This document shows positions 53,557-62,781 of a DNA stretch of 64,000 nt, piece by piece. Numbering within the stretch: the stretch's first letter is position 1; each line of letters starts with the position of its first letter. The position numbers and the translations under genes were made by a program. This DNA comes from Brevibacillus invocatus (GTDB taxonomy: Bacteria; Bacillota; Bacilli; Brevibacillales; Brevibacillaceae), in NCBI RefSeq assembly GCF_003710915.1, contig NZ_RHHR01000037.1, positions 1 to 64,000 of the forward strand, given 5' to 3'. A model generated the notes under the pieces. The model was not told the DNA's origin. It made no database searches and worked only from the letters and a program-made list of their open reading frames with translations.

Positions 53557-55128
53557 ATGGCGGAAGCGGTGGCACAGCGAGAGGAAAAAGGCGGAAGCGG
53601 CGGCATGTGGCTGTCTCTTCTCGCTATTCTCTCTGGAACCTTCGTGGCGATCCTGAACAACAGTTTAATTACAGTTGCCCTGCCTTCGATGGTCAATATC
53701 TTTGGCTCGACAACGGAGAAGATGCAGTGGGTATTAACGGGATACATGCTGGCCAATGCAGTCATGATTCCGATGAGCGGATCTCTGTCCGCAAAGTTTG
53801 GATCTAAAAGAATTTTTGTGCTTTCACTGGGGGCTTTTACGGTATCCTCGGTATTATGCGCCCTGGCTTGGAACGATATCTCCATTATTGCGTTTCGTGT
53901 CATCCAAGGCATTAGCGGCGGTATGATTATGCCGCTTGGAATGTCCATGATCTACATGATTGTGCCCAGAGAAAAAATCGGGATGGCTCTCGGAATATTC
54001 GGGATTGCCTCGATGACAGCACCGGCATTGGGACCGACGCTCGGTGGTTATCTGATCGAATTTTTAAGCTGGCAGTTCCTCTTTTTGATCGGGGTGCCCT
54101 TTGGAGTATTTGCTGTATTGATGAGTATGATTTTGTTGAAAGAAACGCCGAAAAAACCGGAACTCTCGTTTGACTATCTGGGGGCATTTCTCTCCATTTT
54201 TGGATTCGGGACGCTTTTGCTCGCTTTCAGCCAAGGGCAGTCGCAAGGATGGAATTCCTTTTATATCGTCATCCTGTTTTTCGTAGCGATTATCAGTTTG
54301 GCCTTGTTTATATGGGTCGAGCTGGGCAAAGAGCATCCGCTCCTGGATCTGCGCTTGTTGAAAATCCCTGTCTTCTCGATCAGTATTTTGACCTCCAGCT
54401 TTGTCATGATGGGGATGATGGGCGGTATTTTTCTCATGCCGATCTTTTTGCAAAACATTCAAGGGCTTACCGCGATGGAGACAGGGATTCTATTGATGCC
54501 GCAATCGATCGCGATGGCCGTCATGATGCCGATCAGCGGAAAGCTGATGGATAAGTACGGCGTCGGTCCAATCGGCCTGGTCGGCTTGATCATCATGAGT
54601 GTTACCACGTTTGAGCTGCACAATCTGGCCTCGGACAGCATGCACGAATGGATTAATATGATCATGACGATTCGCGGTATCGGGATCGGGCTTTGTATGA
54701 TGACCTTGAATGCGGTAGGGATGAATGCCGTGCCTAGGCAAAGTGTGGGAGATGCTTCACCGCTCTCCAATGTACTGCGTCAGGTCATGAGCTCCTTTGC
54801 CATTGCGCTTCTAACGGTCGTCATGCAAACTCGCCAGACGTTCCATATGTCTTCCATCTCCGATAACCTGAACACAAATGTGGCTACGCAATTACTGACC
54901 GGACTTGGCGGATTGTACACGCAAGCAGGTGTGGACGTTGCCTCTGGGACCGCAGGCGCGTCGACCATTCTGTACGGGATGATGGCCAAGGAAGCAATGG
55001 TGCGAGGGCTCGGGGATACATTCCTGGTCTCAGCGATTCCGATTGTCCTGTCTATTCCATTCTTGTACTTCCTGCACAAAAAGCCTGAGAAGACCGAAAA
55101 AGCACCACAACAAAAGACAGCAGCCTAA
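53557..55128 (+). CDS. DHA2 (EmrB/QacA) family MFS drug exporter
   Basis: 523 residues; GGGGGTGAGGAC before the ATG. Fourteen predicted membrane helices, the DHA2 arrangement. Helix 1 motif LSGTFVAILNNSLITVALP, motif A-like loop SGSLSAKFGSKRIF, motif C-like GIASMTAPALGPTLGGYL. Exports drugs or lipophilic compounds by proton antiport. Last gene of the MarR operon; its stop is inside the terminator. Confidence 0.93.
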   Translation: MAEAVAQREEKGGSGGMWLSLLAILSGTFVAILNNSLITVALPSMVNIFGSTTEKMQWVLTGYMLANAVMIPMSGSLSAKFGSKRIFVLSLGAFTVSSVLCALAWNDISIIAFRVIQGISGGMIMPLGMSMIYMIVPREKIGMALGIFGIASMTAPALGPTLGGYLIEFLSWQFLFLIGVPFGVFAVLMSMILLKETPKKPELSFDYLGAFLSIFGFGTLLLAFSQGQSQGWNSFYIVILFFVAIISLALFIWVELGKEHPLLDLRLLKIPVFSISILTSSFVMMGMMGGIFLMPIFLQNIQGLTAMETGILLMPQSIAMAVMMPISGKLMDKYGVGPIGLVGLIIMSVTTFELHNLASDSMHEWINMIMTIRGIGIGLCMMTLNAVGMNAVPRQSVGDASPLSNVLRQVMSSFAIALLTVVMQTRQTFHMSSISDNLNTNVATQLLTGLGGLYTQAGVDVASGTAGASTILYGMMAKEAMVRGLGDTFLVSAIPIVLSIPFLYFLHKKPEKTEKAPQQKTAA

Positions 55129-55144
55129 TGGTTGCTGTCTTTTG
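55112..55144 (+). terminator. Terminator of the efflux operon
   Basis: AAAGACAGCAGCC (from 55113) pairs with GGTTGCTGTCTTT (55130-55143) around the stop codon TAA, then T. Confidence 0.8.
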
Positions 55145-55155
55145 CTTTACTGGTT

Positions 55156-55296
55156 TCAGGAGAGTAGTCGGTAGATCCAATAAATAATCCGCCCCACAAT
55201 GTAACCGAGGACGATGGTCCAGCCAATCTTGGCCCAGACACGAAGTCCCTTTACGTATTCACTCAGGCTTTTCCGTTGCTGGGGTCCTTTGTTCAT
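55156..55296 (-). CDS. Small single-pass membrane protein
   Basis: 46 residues from the ATG at 55296 with AAGGAG 9 bases upstream. It begins MNKGPQQRKSLSEYV and has one hydrophobic helix (WTIVLGYIVGRIIYWIY) at the C-terminus. The start lies inside the 3' end of the EamA transporter gene (38-base overlap), so it is coupled to it. Not recognised as a known family. Confidence 0.55.
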   Translation of the reverse strand: MNKGPQQRKSLSEYVKGLRVWAKIGWTIVLGYIVGRIIYWIYRLLS

Positions 55297-56206
55297 TGGC
55301 ACTCACTCCTTTACTGGCAGGCTGATTAAAGCGGATAAAGAGAAAAATACCACCTATGATGATCAAACCGCCGATCCATTGCGGCAACGTGACGACTTCG
55401 CCGAGGATGATGTACGCGAGAATGGCAGTTCCAATCGGTTCGCCCAAAATGCCCATGGAAATCGTGGTCGTGTTGAGCCATTTGATGACCCAGTTCAACA
55501 AGGAATGACCCAGTAGAGTCGGGAACAAGGCCAGGCAGAAAAACCAGCCCCAGTCCTGTGCCGAATAGCCGACCAGCGGATAGCCAAGCGCCAGATCGTA
55601 GCCAATCAGGAGCAGACTGGTTACGGAGTACACGACCAGCGTGTAGGAAAAGGACGATAAGTATTGCCGGATAAATTGCCCCACTAGCCAGTAACCCGTC
55701 ACAGTGATCGCCCCTAGCAAGGCCAGCGCATCTCCCCAGAGAGCCATCCCGCCGATCTGAAAATCTCCCCAGGCGATGACGAAGCTGCCGACAATGGCAA
55801 GTACGCCACCCATCAACGCCAGCGGACGGATTCGCTCCTGAAAAAAGAAATAGCCGCCGATGAAGGCAAAGAGTGGCTGGAGCGTGACCAGTACCGTAGA
55901 GCTGGCTACCGAGGTGTAATTGAGCGACTCGAACCAGAGCAGGAAGTGGCTAGCCAAAAAGGCGCCGGACAAAATGCAGAGCCACCAAGCTTTTTTGGTC
56001 ATTCGCCCAATCTCCTGTATTGCGCCACGATTCCAGATCAAGAGCGGCAAGGTAAGGACGACGGAGAAGACGAGTCGATAGGTAGCGATGATCGGAGCCG
56101 GAGCGTCTGAGAGCTTGACGAAAATGGCTGAGGTTGAGATGGCGAGCACGCCGAACAACAAGACGAGATAAGGCGGAATCAACGGTTTATCTGTTGGCTG
56201 TACCAC
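55259..56206 (-). CDS. EamA/DMT family transporter
   Basis: 315 residues from a GTG at 56206 with GAAGGTG 6 bases upstream. The longer frame starting at an ATG at 56281 is excluded because the promoter lies within it. Ten membrane helices in two EamA repeats, e.g. ALSTSAIFVKLSDAPAPII-like start, FLASHFLLWFESLNYTSVA, STVLVTLQPLFAFIGGYFF, and LGEPIGTAILAYIILGE in the second repeat. Substrate unknown; often metabolite or amino acid export. The tail is polar (SANEQRTPATEKPE). Confidence 0.9.
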   Translation of the reverse strand: MVQPTDKPLIPPYLVLLFGVLAISTSAIFVKLSDAPAPIIATYRLVFSVVLTLPLLIWNRGAIQEIGRMTKKAWWLCILSGAFLASHFLLWFESLNYTSVASSTVLVTLQPLFAFIGGYFFFQERIRPLALMGGVLAIVGSFVIAWGDFQIGGMALWGDALALLGAITVTGYWLVGQFIRQYLSSFSYTLVVYSVTSLLLIGYDLALGYPLVGYSAQDWGWFFCLALFPTLLGHSLLNWVIKWLNTTTISMGILGEPIGTAILAYIILGEVVTLPQWIGGLIIIGGIFLFIRFNQPASKGVSANEQRTPATEKPE

Positions 56207-56245
56207 TAGAAGCACCTTCTTAGATAGGAAATCAAGACGCTTCCT

Positions 56246-56274
56246 ATTGTACCGTTCGCCCGTCCAATTCACAA
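56246..56274 (-). promoter_or_regulatory. Promoter of the EamA gene
   Basis: Minus strand TTGTGA (56274-56269), 17-base spacer, TACAAT (56251-56246). Transcription would start near 56239, 33 bases before the GTG start. Confidence 0.65.
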
Positions 56275-56332
56275 TGTTCATGCTTACGAGTTTCGCTGAG
56301 AGGTTTTGCTGGATTCAGGAAATCCTACAAGC

Positions 56333-57061
56333 ATGCGAAAACGAATGACCTGTTGCCTGTTGCTCTTGTTTTTGTTGATGAGTTTGCCAGAGAGTAGTGA
56401 TGCACTTCCTTTTACCCCCATTCAGATTTTGATCGACGTCGGACACGGAGGTGTTGATTCAGGTACCACCTATGGCTCCCTGCATGAAAAAGATATCAAT
56501 TTGCAGGTAGCCAAAGAGCTTTACCGTCAGCTGACCGATGCAGGCTACAAAGTCGCATTGAACAGGAGCGAGGACATTGCGTTGAGTGAAGAAAACCGAT
56601 GGCTCAACAATCGCTCCCGCCATCTTCGCGATCTGGCCCAGCGCAGAAATCTGGCCAAGCTGATCGATCCTCAGTTGATGATAAGCCTGCACGTTAACTG
56701 GTCTTCTGATTCGAAAAGGAGAGGGCCACTGATGCTGTATCAGAGCAATGAACAAAGCTACATGCTTGCACAGCTTTTGCAAAGCTCGCTCAATCGACTT
56801 GCAGAGACGAGCCACAAGCCGGTTAAAGGAAAGACCTACTATATGCTGCGCCACAATTACTGTCCTTCTGTCATCGTCGAGATGGGCTTTATTAGCAATG
56901 CGCGTGATCGTGCGATGATGACGGATTCTACTGGGCAAAAAAAACTCGCTCAGGCCATTCGGGATGCCGTGAGCGAGTATATCACCCTTACCGGGGGTAT
57001 GCAGATGAAGGTAGAGGAGCAGGAGGTCGAGGAAAGCTGGTGGCAGGAGCTAATGGATTGA
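56333..57061 (+). CDS. cwlD: N-acetylmuramoyl-L-alanine amidase, CwlD-like
   Basis: 242 residues from the ATG at 56333 (the frame is open from 56306). Signal peptide or anchor MRKRMTCCLLLLFLLMSL. Amidase_3 domain with zinc ligands: His in ILIDVGHGGVDSGT, Glu in LHEKDINLQVAKEL, His in ISLHVNWSSDSK, and catalytic Glu in VIVEMGFISNARD. CwlD removes the stem peptide to start muramic-lactam formation in spore cortex; length fits. The ribosome binding site is weak (CAGGAAAT). Its 3' end overlaps the convergent deacetylase gene by 12 bases. Confidence 0.85.
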   Translation: MRKRMTCCLLLLFLLMSLPESSDALPFTPIQILIDVGHGGVDSGTTYGSLHEKDINLQVAKELYRQLTDAGYKVALNRSEDIALSEENRWLNNRSRHLRDLAQRRNLAKLIDPQLMISLHVNWSSDSKRRGPLMLYQSNEQSYMLAQLLQSSLNRLAETSHKPVKGKTYYMLRHNYCPSVIVEMGFISNARDRAMMTDSTGQKKLAQAIRDAVSEYITLTGGMQMKVEEQEVEESWWQELMD

Positions 57062-57850
57062 TTGGAAAACCATTTTAGAGATGGTTACAAATTCAGCCTC
57101 CTTCTGGATGCGCGGGATGTACTGGCGCAGGATGGAGGCTGTTTTCTTGCCGGCAGGACCGACGTGACCGATGACGATACAGGATGGACCCTGACCCAGT
57201 CTGGCGCACACCTTCTCCATCTGCTTGGTAATGTGCTCCGTTGTATGGGAGTCGTCGAGAAACATCTCATTGTCAATATGCGGTACTCCAAGCTCCTCGG
57301 CCATTTTACCGGCAACGCTTTTATAATTGGTTTTGCTGTCCAGATAAAAGAGTCCCCGTTCTTTCAAGACACTCATGACGACGCGCATGATTCGTTCGTC
57401 AGCCGTTACTTTGGAGCCCATGTGATTGTTCATACCGATGGCGTGCGGCACATCATCAATGGCTTTGTTGACGCGACTGCGAATTTCTTCGTCCGTGAGA
57501 TCAGAGGTGATGGCGCCGGGTCCTAGCCAGGATGCCTTGCCTTTGATCGGCTCCATCGGCATGTGGACGATGACATCATGACCATTTTTGTGTGCGAGTT
57601 CAGCGTCCTTTTGGGTGCTGGGCAAAAAAGGCATGACCGCGATTGTCAACGGTACAGGCATGGATAAAATGTCTTCTGTTCCCTTCATATTGTTCCCGAA
57701 ATCATCGATGACAAAGGCCACCTGTTTTGCGGGCACAGCGGGTGGTGGAGCCGTCAGAGTGCCAATTGGTTCGAATGCTGCGTGGATGCTGCTTGTACAT
57801 GAGACAAGTACAGCTGTGAGCAACAGGGAGATGGTTTTTTTCATGGACAT
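57050..57850 (-). CDS. Divergent polysaccharide deacetylase, YibQ type
   Basis: 266 residues with signal peptide (MKKTISLLLTAVLVSCTSSI; a lipobox-like VSC is possible). YibQ/DUF610 motifs: VAFVIDDFGNNMKGTEDIL (Asp pair), PLTIAVMPFLPST, VIVHMPMEP, IGMNNHMGSKVTAD, YLDSKTNYKSVAG and VIGHVGPAGKKTA. Family members are NodB-like but with changed metal ligands. Likely acts on cell wall or other polysaccharide outside the membrane. Ribosome binding site AAGGCAGG. Confidence 0.88.
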   Translation of the reverse strand: MSMKKTISLLLTAVLVSCTSSIHAAFEPIGTLTAPPPAVPAKQVAFVIDDFGNNMKGTEDILSMPVPLTIAVMPFLPSTQKDAELAHKNGHDVIVHMPMEPIKGKASWLGPGAITSDLTDEEIRSRVNKAIDDVPHAIGMNNHMGSKVTADERIMRVVMSVLKERGLFYLDSKTNYKSVAGKMAEELGVPHIDNEMFLDDSHTTEHITKQMEKVCARLGQGPSCIVIGHVGPAGKKTASILRQYIPRIQKEAEFVTISKMVFQSIH

Positions 57851-57923
57851 AGGATCGCCTGCCTTAACCGTTTTTTTCTAGTCTGTTCAAGGGAGGAAGT
57901 CTTTACCCATTCCACCCTGAGGC

Positions 57924-57953
57924 TTGGCTTAGATGTTTCCCCTGTGTTACGAT
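57924..57953 (+). promoter_or_regulatory. Promoter of polA
   Basis: TTGGCT (57924-57929), 18-base spacer, TACGAT (57948-57953). A start near 57960 supports the TTG start of polA at 57992 over earlier in-frame codons. Confidence 0.45.
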
Positions 57954-57991
57954 TAAGAATAGTAGTTTTGTTACGAGAGGGGTCGGATTCG

Positions 57992-60634
57992 TTGGGTCAT
58001 TTTGTCTTGATAGATGGAAACAGTATTGCCAACCGTGCCTTTTACGCACTGCCGCTTTTGTCCACGTCAGCGGGACTTCATACCAATGCTGTGCTTGGTT
58101 TTACGACCATGCTGTTGAAGGTATTGGAGGAAATGAAGCCTACGCATATCATGGTCGCTTTTGATGCGGGCAAAGTGGTGTTTCGTCACAGTGAGTTTGC
58201 TGAGTACAAGGGAGGACGCAAGAAAACTCCACAGGAGCTGTCTGAGCAGTTCCCACTCATCCGCGAGCTGCTGGACGCCTTTTCCATCAAGCGCTTTGAG
58301 CTGGAAGGCTACGAAGCGGATGACATCATCGGTACCTTGACGAAGCAAGCCGACGAGCAGAAATGGAAAACGACCGTGATTACTGGAGACAAGGACATGC
58401 TGCAGCTCGTCTCAGATCAGGTATCAGTTGCGCTGACTCGCAAAGGAGTCAGTGAGATCGAGCTGTACACACCTCAGGAAATCTCGGATAAATACGGTTT
58501 ACAGCCCTTGCAAATCATCGATTTGAAGGGCCTGATGGGAGATACCTCTGACAATATTCCGGGTGTGCCAGGTGTCGGGGAGAAGACCGCACTCAAGCTG
58601 CTTCATGAATATGGAACGGTTGAGCAGGTTTTGGAAAATATCGATCAAGTATCTGGAAAAAAGCTGCAGGAAAATTTGCGTGAGAATGTAGACAAGGCCA
58701 AGCTGAGCAAGGCATTGGCTACGATCATGCGCGATTCGCCAGTGGAACTGGATCTGGATGATACGGTCTACGAGGGCTACGATGGCGTTTCGCTGACCGA
58801 ATTCTTCAAGAAGATGGAGTTCAAGTCGCTGCTCTCCAAGGTGAAGGTAGCCACACCGGCTGCAGGCGGCGAACCAAGCGAGGCTTTTGCCTTTGAAGTG
58901 GTAACCAGTGAGCACTTCGAACGCTATGCACAGAAGCTCACTTCGCCGATGGCGGTATACGTAGAAATGGACGGCGAGAATTACCACCATGCGCCGATCC
59001 TTGGCTTCGGGCTGGCTAATGAAGACATCTCCCTATACGTCTCCTGGGATGTGGCCAACGAATGGGAAGCATTCCGCAGCTGGCTGGCTGATCCAAGTCA
59101 GGAAAAATGGACATTTGACGGCAAACGCGACACAGTCGGGTTGGAATGGCACGGATATGCCATCAAAGGCATCAACTTCGACGTGTACCTCGCATCGTAT
59201 CTGCTCAACGCAGCACAGAGCAATCCGACAGTGGACAGCATCGCTGCTCAGTACGCGCAGGTTCGTGTACTGCCTGACGAGGAGCTGTACGGAAAAGGAG
59301 CCAAGCGGCTTGTACCCGAGACAGATGTACTGAGTGAGCATGTCGCACAAAAAGCGACGGCGATCTGGCAGGCTGTCCCGGTTCTTCGGGAGCAGCTGGA
59401 AGAAAACGAGCTGACCAGCCTTTTGCAAGAGCTGGAAGGTCCGCTCAGCCTGGTCTTGGCCGTCATGGAAAAACAGGGAATCAAGGTGAATGCCGAACGA
59501 CTGGAGCAAATGGGGGAAGAGCTGGATCGCAAGCTGGAGGATTTAACCAAGCAAATCCATGAGCTGGCAGGGACCTCCTTTAATATTAATTCTCCCAAGC
59601 AGCTGGGGGAGATCCTGTACGACAAGCTGAATCTGCCTGTGATGAAAAAGACCAAGACTGGCCCGTCCACCAGTGCAGATGTCCTGGAAAAGCTGGCGCC
59701 GTACCATCCGATCATCGAAGCTATCCTCACTTTCCGTCAGCTGGGCAAGCTGAGATCGACCTATATTGAAGGTTTGACCAAGGAAATCAACGGGAAAACA
59801 AAGAAGGTACACACTTTATTCAATCAGGCGACTACGGCAACTGGACGTCTGTCCAGCACCGAGCCCAACCTACAAAACATTCCGATTCGGATGGAAGAGG
59901 GCAGAAAGATCCGCGAGGCGTTTATCCCGTCTGAAGAGGGCTGGTACATCCTGGCTGCGGACTACTCGCAGATCGAGCTGCGTATTCTGGCCCATATTTC
60001 AGGTGACGAGAACTTGATTGATGCCTTCCGCAAGGGGATGGATATTCATACCCGAACTGCTATGGATGTGTTTGGTGTAGCGGAACAGGACGTGACCTCC
60101 CTGATGCGTCGTCAGGCAAAAGCGGTCAACTTCGGGATTGTATACGGTATCAGCGACTATGGTTTGTCGCAAAACCTGAACATTACGCGCAAAGAAGCAG
60201 GCGATTTTATCGAACGGTACTTCTCCGTTTTCTCGGGCGTGAGGCGCTGGATGGAGGAGATCGTGAAGCAAGCCAAGCAGGACGGCTACGTGACGACGCT
60301 TTTACATCGCCGTCGCTACCTGCCTGATATTCGCAGCAGTAATTTCAACCTGCGCTCCTTCGCCGAACGTACGGCGATGAATACACCGATTCAAGGTACA
60401 GCTGCTGATGTCATCAAGCTGGCGATGATCCGCATGCAAGAAGCATTGCAGGAAAAAGGTCTGAAAAGCCGCATGTTATTGCAGGTGCACGATGAGTTGG
60501 TCTTTGAGGTGCCGGAAGACGAATTGGAAACCATGCAAAAGCTGGTGCCGGAGGTCATGGAGAGTGCCCTCGCACTAAACGTTCCCCTCAAGGCAGATGT
60601 CAACTATGGACGCAGCTGGTACGATGCGAAGTAA
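57992..60634 (+). CDS. polA: DNA polymerase I
   Basis: 880 residues from a TTG (GAGAGGGG 9 bases upstream), the usual Bacillales length; the frame is open from 57944. 5'-nuclease domain (FVLIDGNSIANRAFYALPLL, GYEADDIIGTL, MGDTSDNIPGVPGVGEKTA). Degenerate 3'-5' exonuclease domain (about 300-460): at the first carboxylate motif AVYVEMDG replaces the active DxE, so proofreading is lost, as known for Bacillus enzymes. Polymerase domain with LAADYSQIELRILAHIS, RRQAKAVNFGIVYGISDYGL and LLQVHDELVFEVP. DNA repair and Okazaki fragment processing. Confidence 0.97.
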   Translation: MGHFVLIDGNSIANRAFYALPLLSTSAGLHTNAVLGFTTMLLKVLEEMKPTHIMVAFDAGKVVFRHSEFAEYKGGRKKTPQELSEQFPLIRELLDAFSIKRFELEGYEADDIIGTLTKQADEQKWKTTVITGDKDMLQLVSDQVSVALTRKGVSEIELYTPQEISDKYGLQPLQIIDLKGLMGDTSDNIPGVPGVGEKTALKLLHEYGTVEQVLENIDQVSGKKLQENLRENVDKAKLSKALATIMRDSPVELDLDDTVYEGYDGVSLTEFFKKMEFKSLLSKVKVATPAAGGEPSEAFAFEVVTSEHFERYAQKLTSPMAVYVEMDGENYHHAPILGFGLANEDISLYVSWDVANEWEAFRSWLADPSQEKWTFDGKRDTVGLEWHGYAIKGINFDVYLASYLLNAAQSNPTVDSIAAQYAQVRVLPDEELYGKGAKRLVPETDVLSEHVAQKATAIWQAVPVLREQLEENELTSLLQELEGPLSLVLAVMEKQGIKVNAERLEQMGEELDRKLEDLTKQIHELAGTSFNINSPKQLGEILYDKLNLPVMKKTKTGPSTSADVLEKLAPYHPIIEAILTFRQLGKLRSTYIEGLTKEINGKTKKVHTLFNQATTATGRLSSTEPNLQNIPIRMEEGRKIREAFIPSEEGWYILAADYSQIELRILAHISGDENLIDAFRKGMDIHTRTAMDVFGVAEQDVTSLMRRQAKAVNFGIVYGISDYGLSQNLNITRKEAGDFIERYFSVFSGVRRWMEEIVKQAKQDGYVTTLLHRRRYLPDIRSSNFNLRSFAERTAMNTPIQGTAADVIKLAMIRMQEALQEKGLKSRMLLQVHDELVFEVPEDELETMQKLVPEVMESALALNVPLKADVNYGRSWYDAK

Positions 60635-60652
60635 TAAATAGGCAGTACCCTG

Positions 60653-60690
60653 CCAAGGCTTCCCCAACCATCTGTGAAAGCCTTGGTTTC
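60653..60690 (+). terminator. Weak terminator after polA
   Basis: CCAAGGCTT (60653-60661) pairs with AAGCCTTGG (60678-60686), then TTTCCC. Confidence 0.45.
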
Positions 60691-60762
60691 CCTATTGAAA
60701 AAGCCCATGAGCGGTATGGATTCCTATACAAGAATAGAAAAGGCAGCGAGAGGAGGAGAAAC

Positions 60763-61590
60763 ATGCCAGAATTACCTGAGGTAGAAACCGTAGTTCGCAC
60801 GCTGCAAACCTTGGTAAAGGGGAAGAAGATCGAGCGAATCAGTGTCACGTTGCCGAGAATCATTCGCCAGCCGGATGATGTGGAAGTCTTCAAAGCTCAA
60901 TTGACCGGCCAGACGATTCACGAGATCAAAAGGCGAGCCAAGTTTATTCAATTTATACTGGACCAGGACGTGCTGATTTCCCATCTGCGGATGGAAGGCA
61001 GATATGGTCTGTATCAGGCTGTAGAGCCGGTGGAGAAGCATACGCATGTCATTTTCCACTTTACGGACGGGACAGAGCTGCGCTATCGCGATGTTCGTCA
61101 ATTCGGGACAATGGACGTGCTTCCACTGGGCATGGAAACGACGGCTGGTCCATTGGCAAAGCTGGGTGTTGAGCCATTGGAAGAGAGCTTCACTGCAGAA
61201 GTATTGCGTGAGCTGTTGAAAAATCGCCCCACGAAAATCAAACCTCTCCTGTTGAACCAGGAATGTATTGTCGGGTTGGGGAATATTTATGTGGACGAGT
61301 CCTTATTTAAGGCAGGCATTCATCCAGAGCGCCCAGCAGGCACATTGACAGGCAAACAGGTGAAGAAGCTGTATGAAAGTATCGTCGCTACGCTAGCAGA
61401 AGCTGTCGATCAAGGGGGCAGCTCGATCAAGTCATACGTCAACGGACAGGGTGAAATGGGGATGTTCCAGCAGTCCCTCCTGGTCTACGGACGCAAGGAT
61501 GAGCCATGTGTCCATTGCGGTACGCAGATCGTCCGATTCGTGGTAGGCGGCAGAGGCACACACATCTGCCCGAAGTGTCAGAAGAAGTAA
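60763..61590 (+). CDS. mutM: Formamidopyrimidine-DNA glycosylase
   Basis: 275 residues; GAGAGGAGGAG before the ATG. Catalytic N-terminus PELPEVETV (Pro1/Glu2 after Met removal), LISHLRMEGRYGLY, helix-two-turn-helix NQECIVGLGNIYVDESLF, and the zinc finger CVHCGTQIVRFVVGGRGTHI ending in CPKCQ. Removes oxidised purines. Between polA and coaE, as in B. subtilis, but without ytaF. Confidence 0.96.
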   Translation: MPELPEVETVVRTLQTLVKGKKIERISVTLPRIIRQPDDVEVFKAQLTGQTIHEIKRRAKFIQFILDQDVLISHLRMEGRYGLYQAVEPVEKHTHVIFHFTDGTELRYRDVRQFGTMDVLPLGMETTAGPLAKLGVEPLEESFTAEVLRELLKNRPTKIKPLLLNQECIVGLGNIYVDESLFKAGIHPERPAGTLTGKQVKKLYESIVATLAEAVDQGGSSIKSYVNGQGEMGMFQQSLLVYGRKDEPCVHCGTQIVRFVVGGRGTHICPKCQKK

Positions 61591-61618
61591 CGACCTCTAG
61601 CAGGGGAGGAGGATGGAC

Positions 61619-62221
61619 ATGATACTTGGATTAACAGGCGGCATTGCTACAGGTAAAAGCACCGTCACAGGCATGCTTCGTGAGCGTGGAATACCTGTCA
61701 TCGATGCGGATCAGATTGCCAGAGAGGTCGTGGAGCCGGGAAAACCTGCTTACGATGCGATTGTTGGACATTTTGGCCGCGATATCTTGCTGGAAGACGG
61801 GCAGATTGATCGGAAAAAGCTGGGTGAGATCGTTTTTTCTGACGAGTCCGAGCGGCAAAAGCTAAACGCCATCGTCCATCCAGAGGTACGCCGCGTGATG
61901 CGTGAAGAGGCGGAAACGGCTGAAAAGAACGGAGCAAGCATTGTTTTTATGGATATTCCATTGCTGTTTGAGAGCAAGCTGCAGTACATGGTGGAAAAAA
62001 TAGTAGTGGTGTACGCCCCAGCCGCTATGCAGCTGGCACGGATGATGGAGCGGGACGAGCTGGAGGAAGAGCAGGCGCAAAAACGGCTGCGTGCCCAGTT
62101 TCCGATCGATCAAAAACGGGAAGAAGCGGATTTTCTGATTGATAATTCCCGTACAAGAGAGGAAACAGAGCGTCAGGTGGAAAACATGCTCGCCGAGATT
62201 CGTGGGGAGTTGGGATCATGA
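61619..62221 (+). CDS. coaE: Dephospho-CoA kinase
   Basis: 200 residues from the ATG at 61619 (GGGGAGGAGG 6 bases upstream; the ATG at 61613 overlaps that site). Last step of CoA synthesis. P-loop LTGGIATGKST, DADQIAREVVEPG, FSDESERQKLNAIVHPEVR, DIPLLFES and DFLIDNSRTREE. Its stop overlaps the next start (ATGA). Confidence 0.95.
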   Translation: MILGLTGGIATGKSTVTGMLRERGIPVIDADQIAREVVEPGKPAYDAIVGHFGRDILLEDGQIDRKKLGEIVFSDESERQKLNAIVHPEVRRVMREEAETAEKNGASIVFMDIPLLFESKLQYMVEKIVVVYAPAAMQLARMMERDELEEEQAQKRLRAQFPIDQKREEADFLIDNSRTREETERQVENMLAEIRGELGS

Positions 62222-62781
62222 AGCCCGGCAGAAGAAGGGCCTTAATCTTGCTTATTCTGGTAGGGCTCTTCTTATTGCTTAATTCTTCCTTGGTATGGAA
62301 GTGGATGTACCCGATCAAGTATCGCTTGGAAATCATGGATGCGGCTCGCCAATACAGCGTGGATCCCCATCTCATCCTTGCCGTGATCCGGTCGGAGAGC
62401 AGCTTTCAATCTGACCGCGTCTCCAAAAAAGGGGCGGTTGGGTTGATGCAAATCATGCCGGATACGGCAAAATGGATCGTAGATCAAGGCGATTTCAAGC
62501 CTGCAAATGAAGATTACCTGTACGATCCGGTGATGAATATTCGGATTGGAACCTGGTACCTTCAGTTTTTACATGCTCGCTATGAAGGAGACGCAGCCAA
62601 GATCATCGCGGCTTACAATGCTGGGCCTGGTAAAGTAAACGGCTGGCTGAGCGATGGACAGTGGAACGGAAGCAGAGATCATCTGGAGGACATCCCGTAT
62701 CCGGAGACGCGCATGTACGTCCAGCGCGTGCTTTATTACCAAGACCGCTATGAGCGGGTCTATGACGATGAATTACATTAA
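62218..62781 (+). CDS. Membrane-anchored lytic transglycosylase (SLT family)
   Basis: 187 residues, coupled to coaE by ATGA overlap. N-terminal anchor (about 8-24). Goose-type/SLT domain: catalytic Glu in VIRSESSFQSDRVSKKGAVG, GLMQIMPDTAKW, IRIGTWYLQFL and IAAYNAGPGKVNGWL. Cleaves the glycan strand of peptidoglycan, leaving 1,6-anhydro-muramic acid. The short form with a single SLT domain is common in Bacillales. Confidence 0.92.
   Translation: MKPGRRRALILLILVGLFLLLNSSLVWKWMYPIKYRLEIMDAARQYSVDPHLILAVIRSESSFQSDRVSKKGAVGLMQIMPDTAKWIVDQGDFKPANEDYLYDPVMNIRIGTWYLQFLHARYEGDAAKIIAAYNAGPGKVNGWLSDGQWNGSRDHLEDIPYPETRMYVQRVLYYQDRYERVYDDELH

Noticed and set aside
55259-56281. ATG at 56281 as start of the EamA transporter
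   Set aside because: It lacks a ribosome binding site and would place the promoter (56246-56274) inside the gene; the GTG at 56206 fits better.
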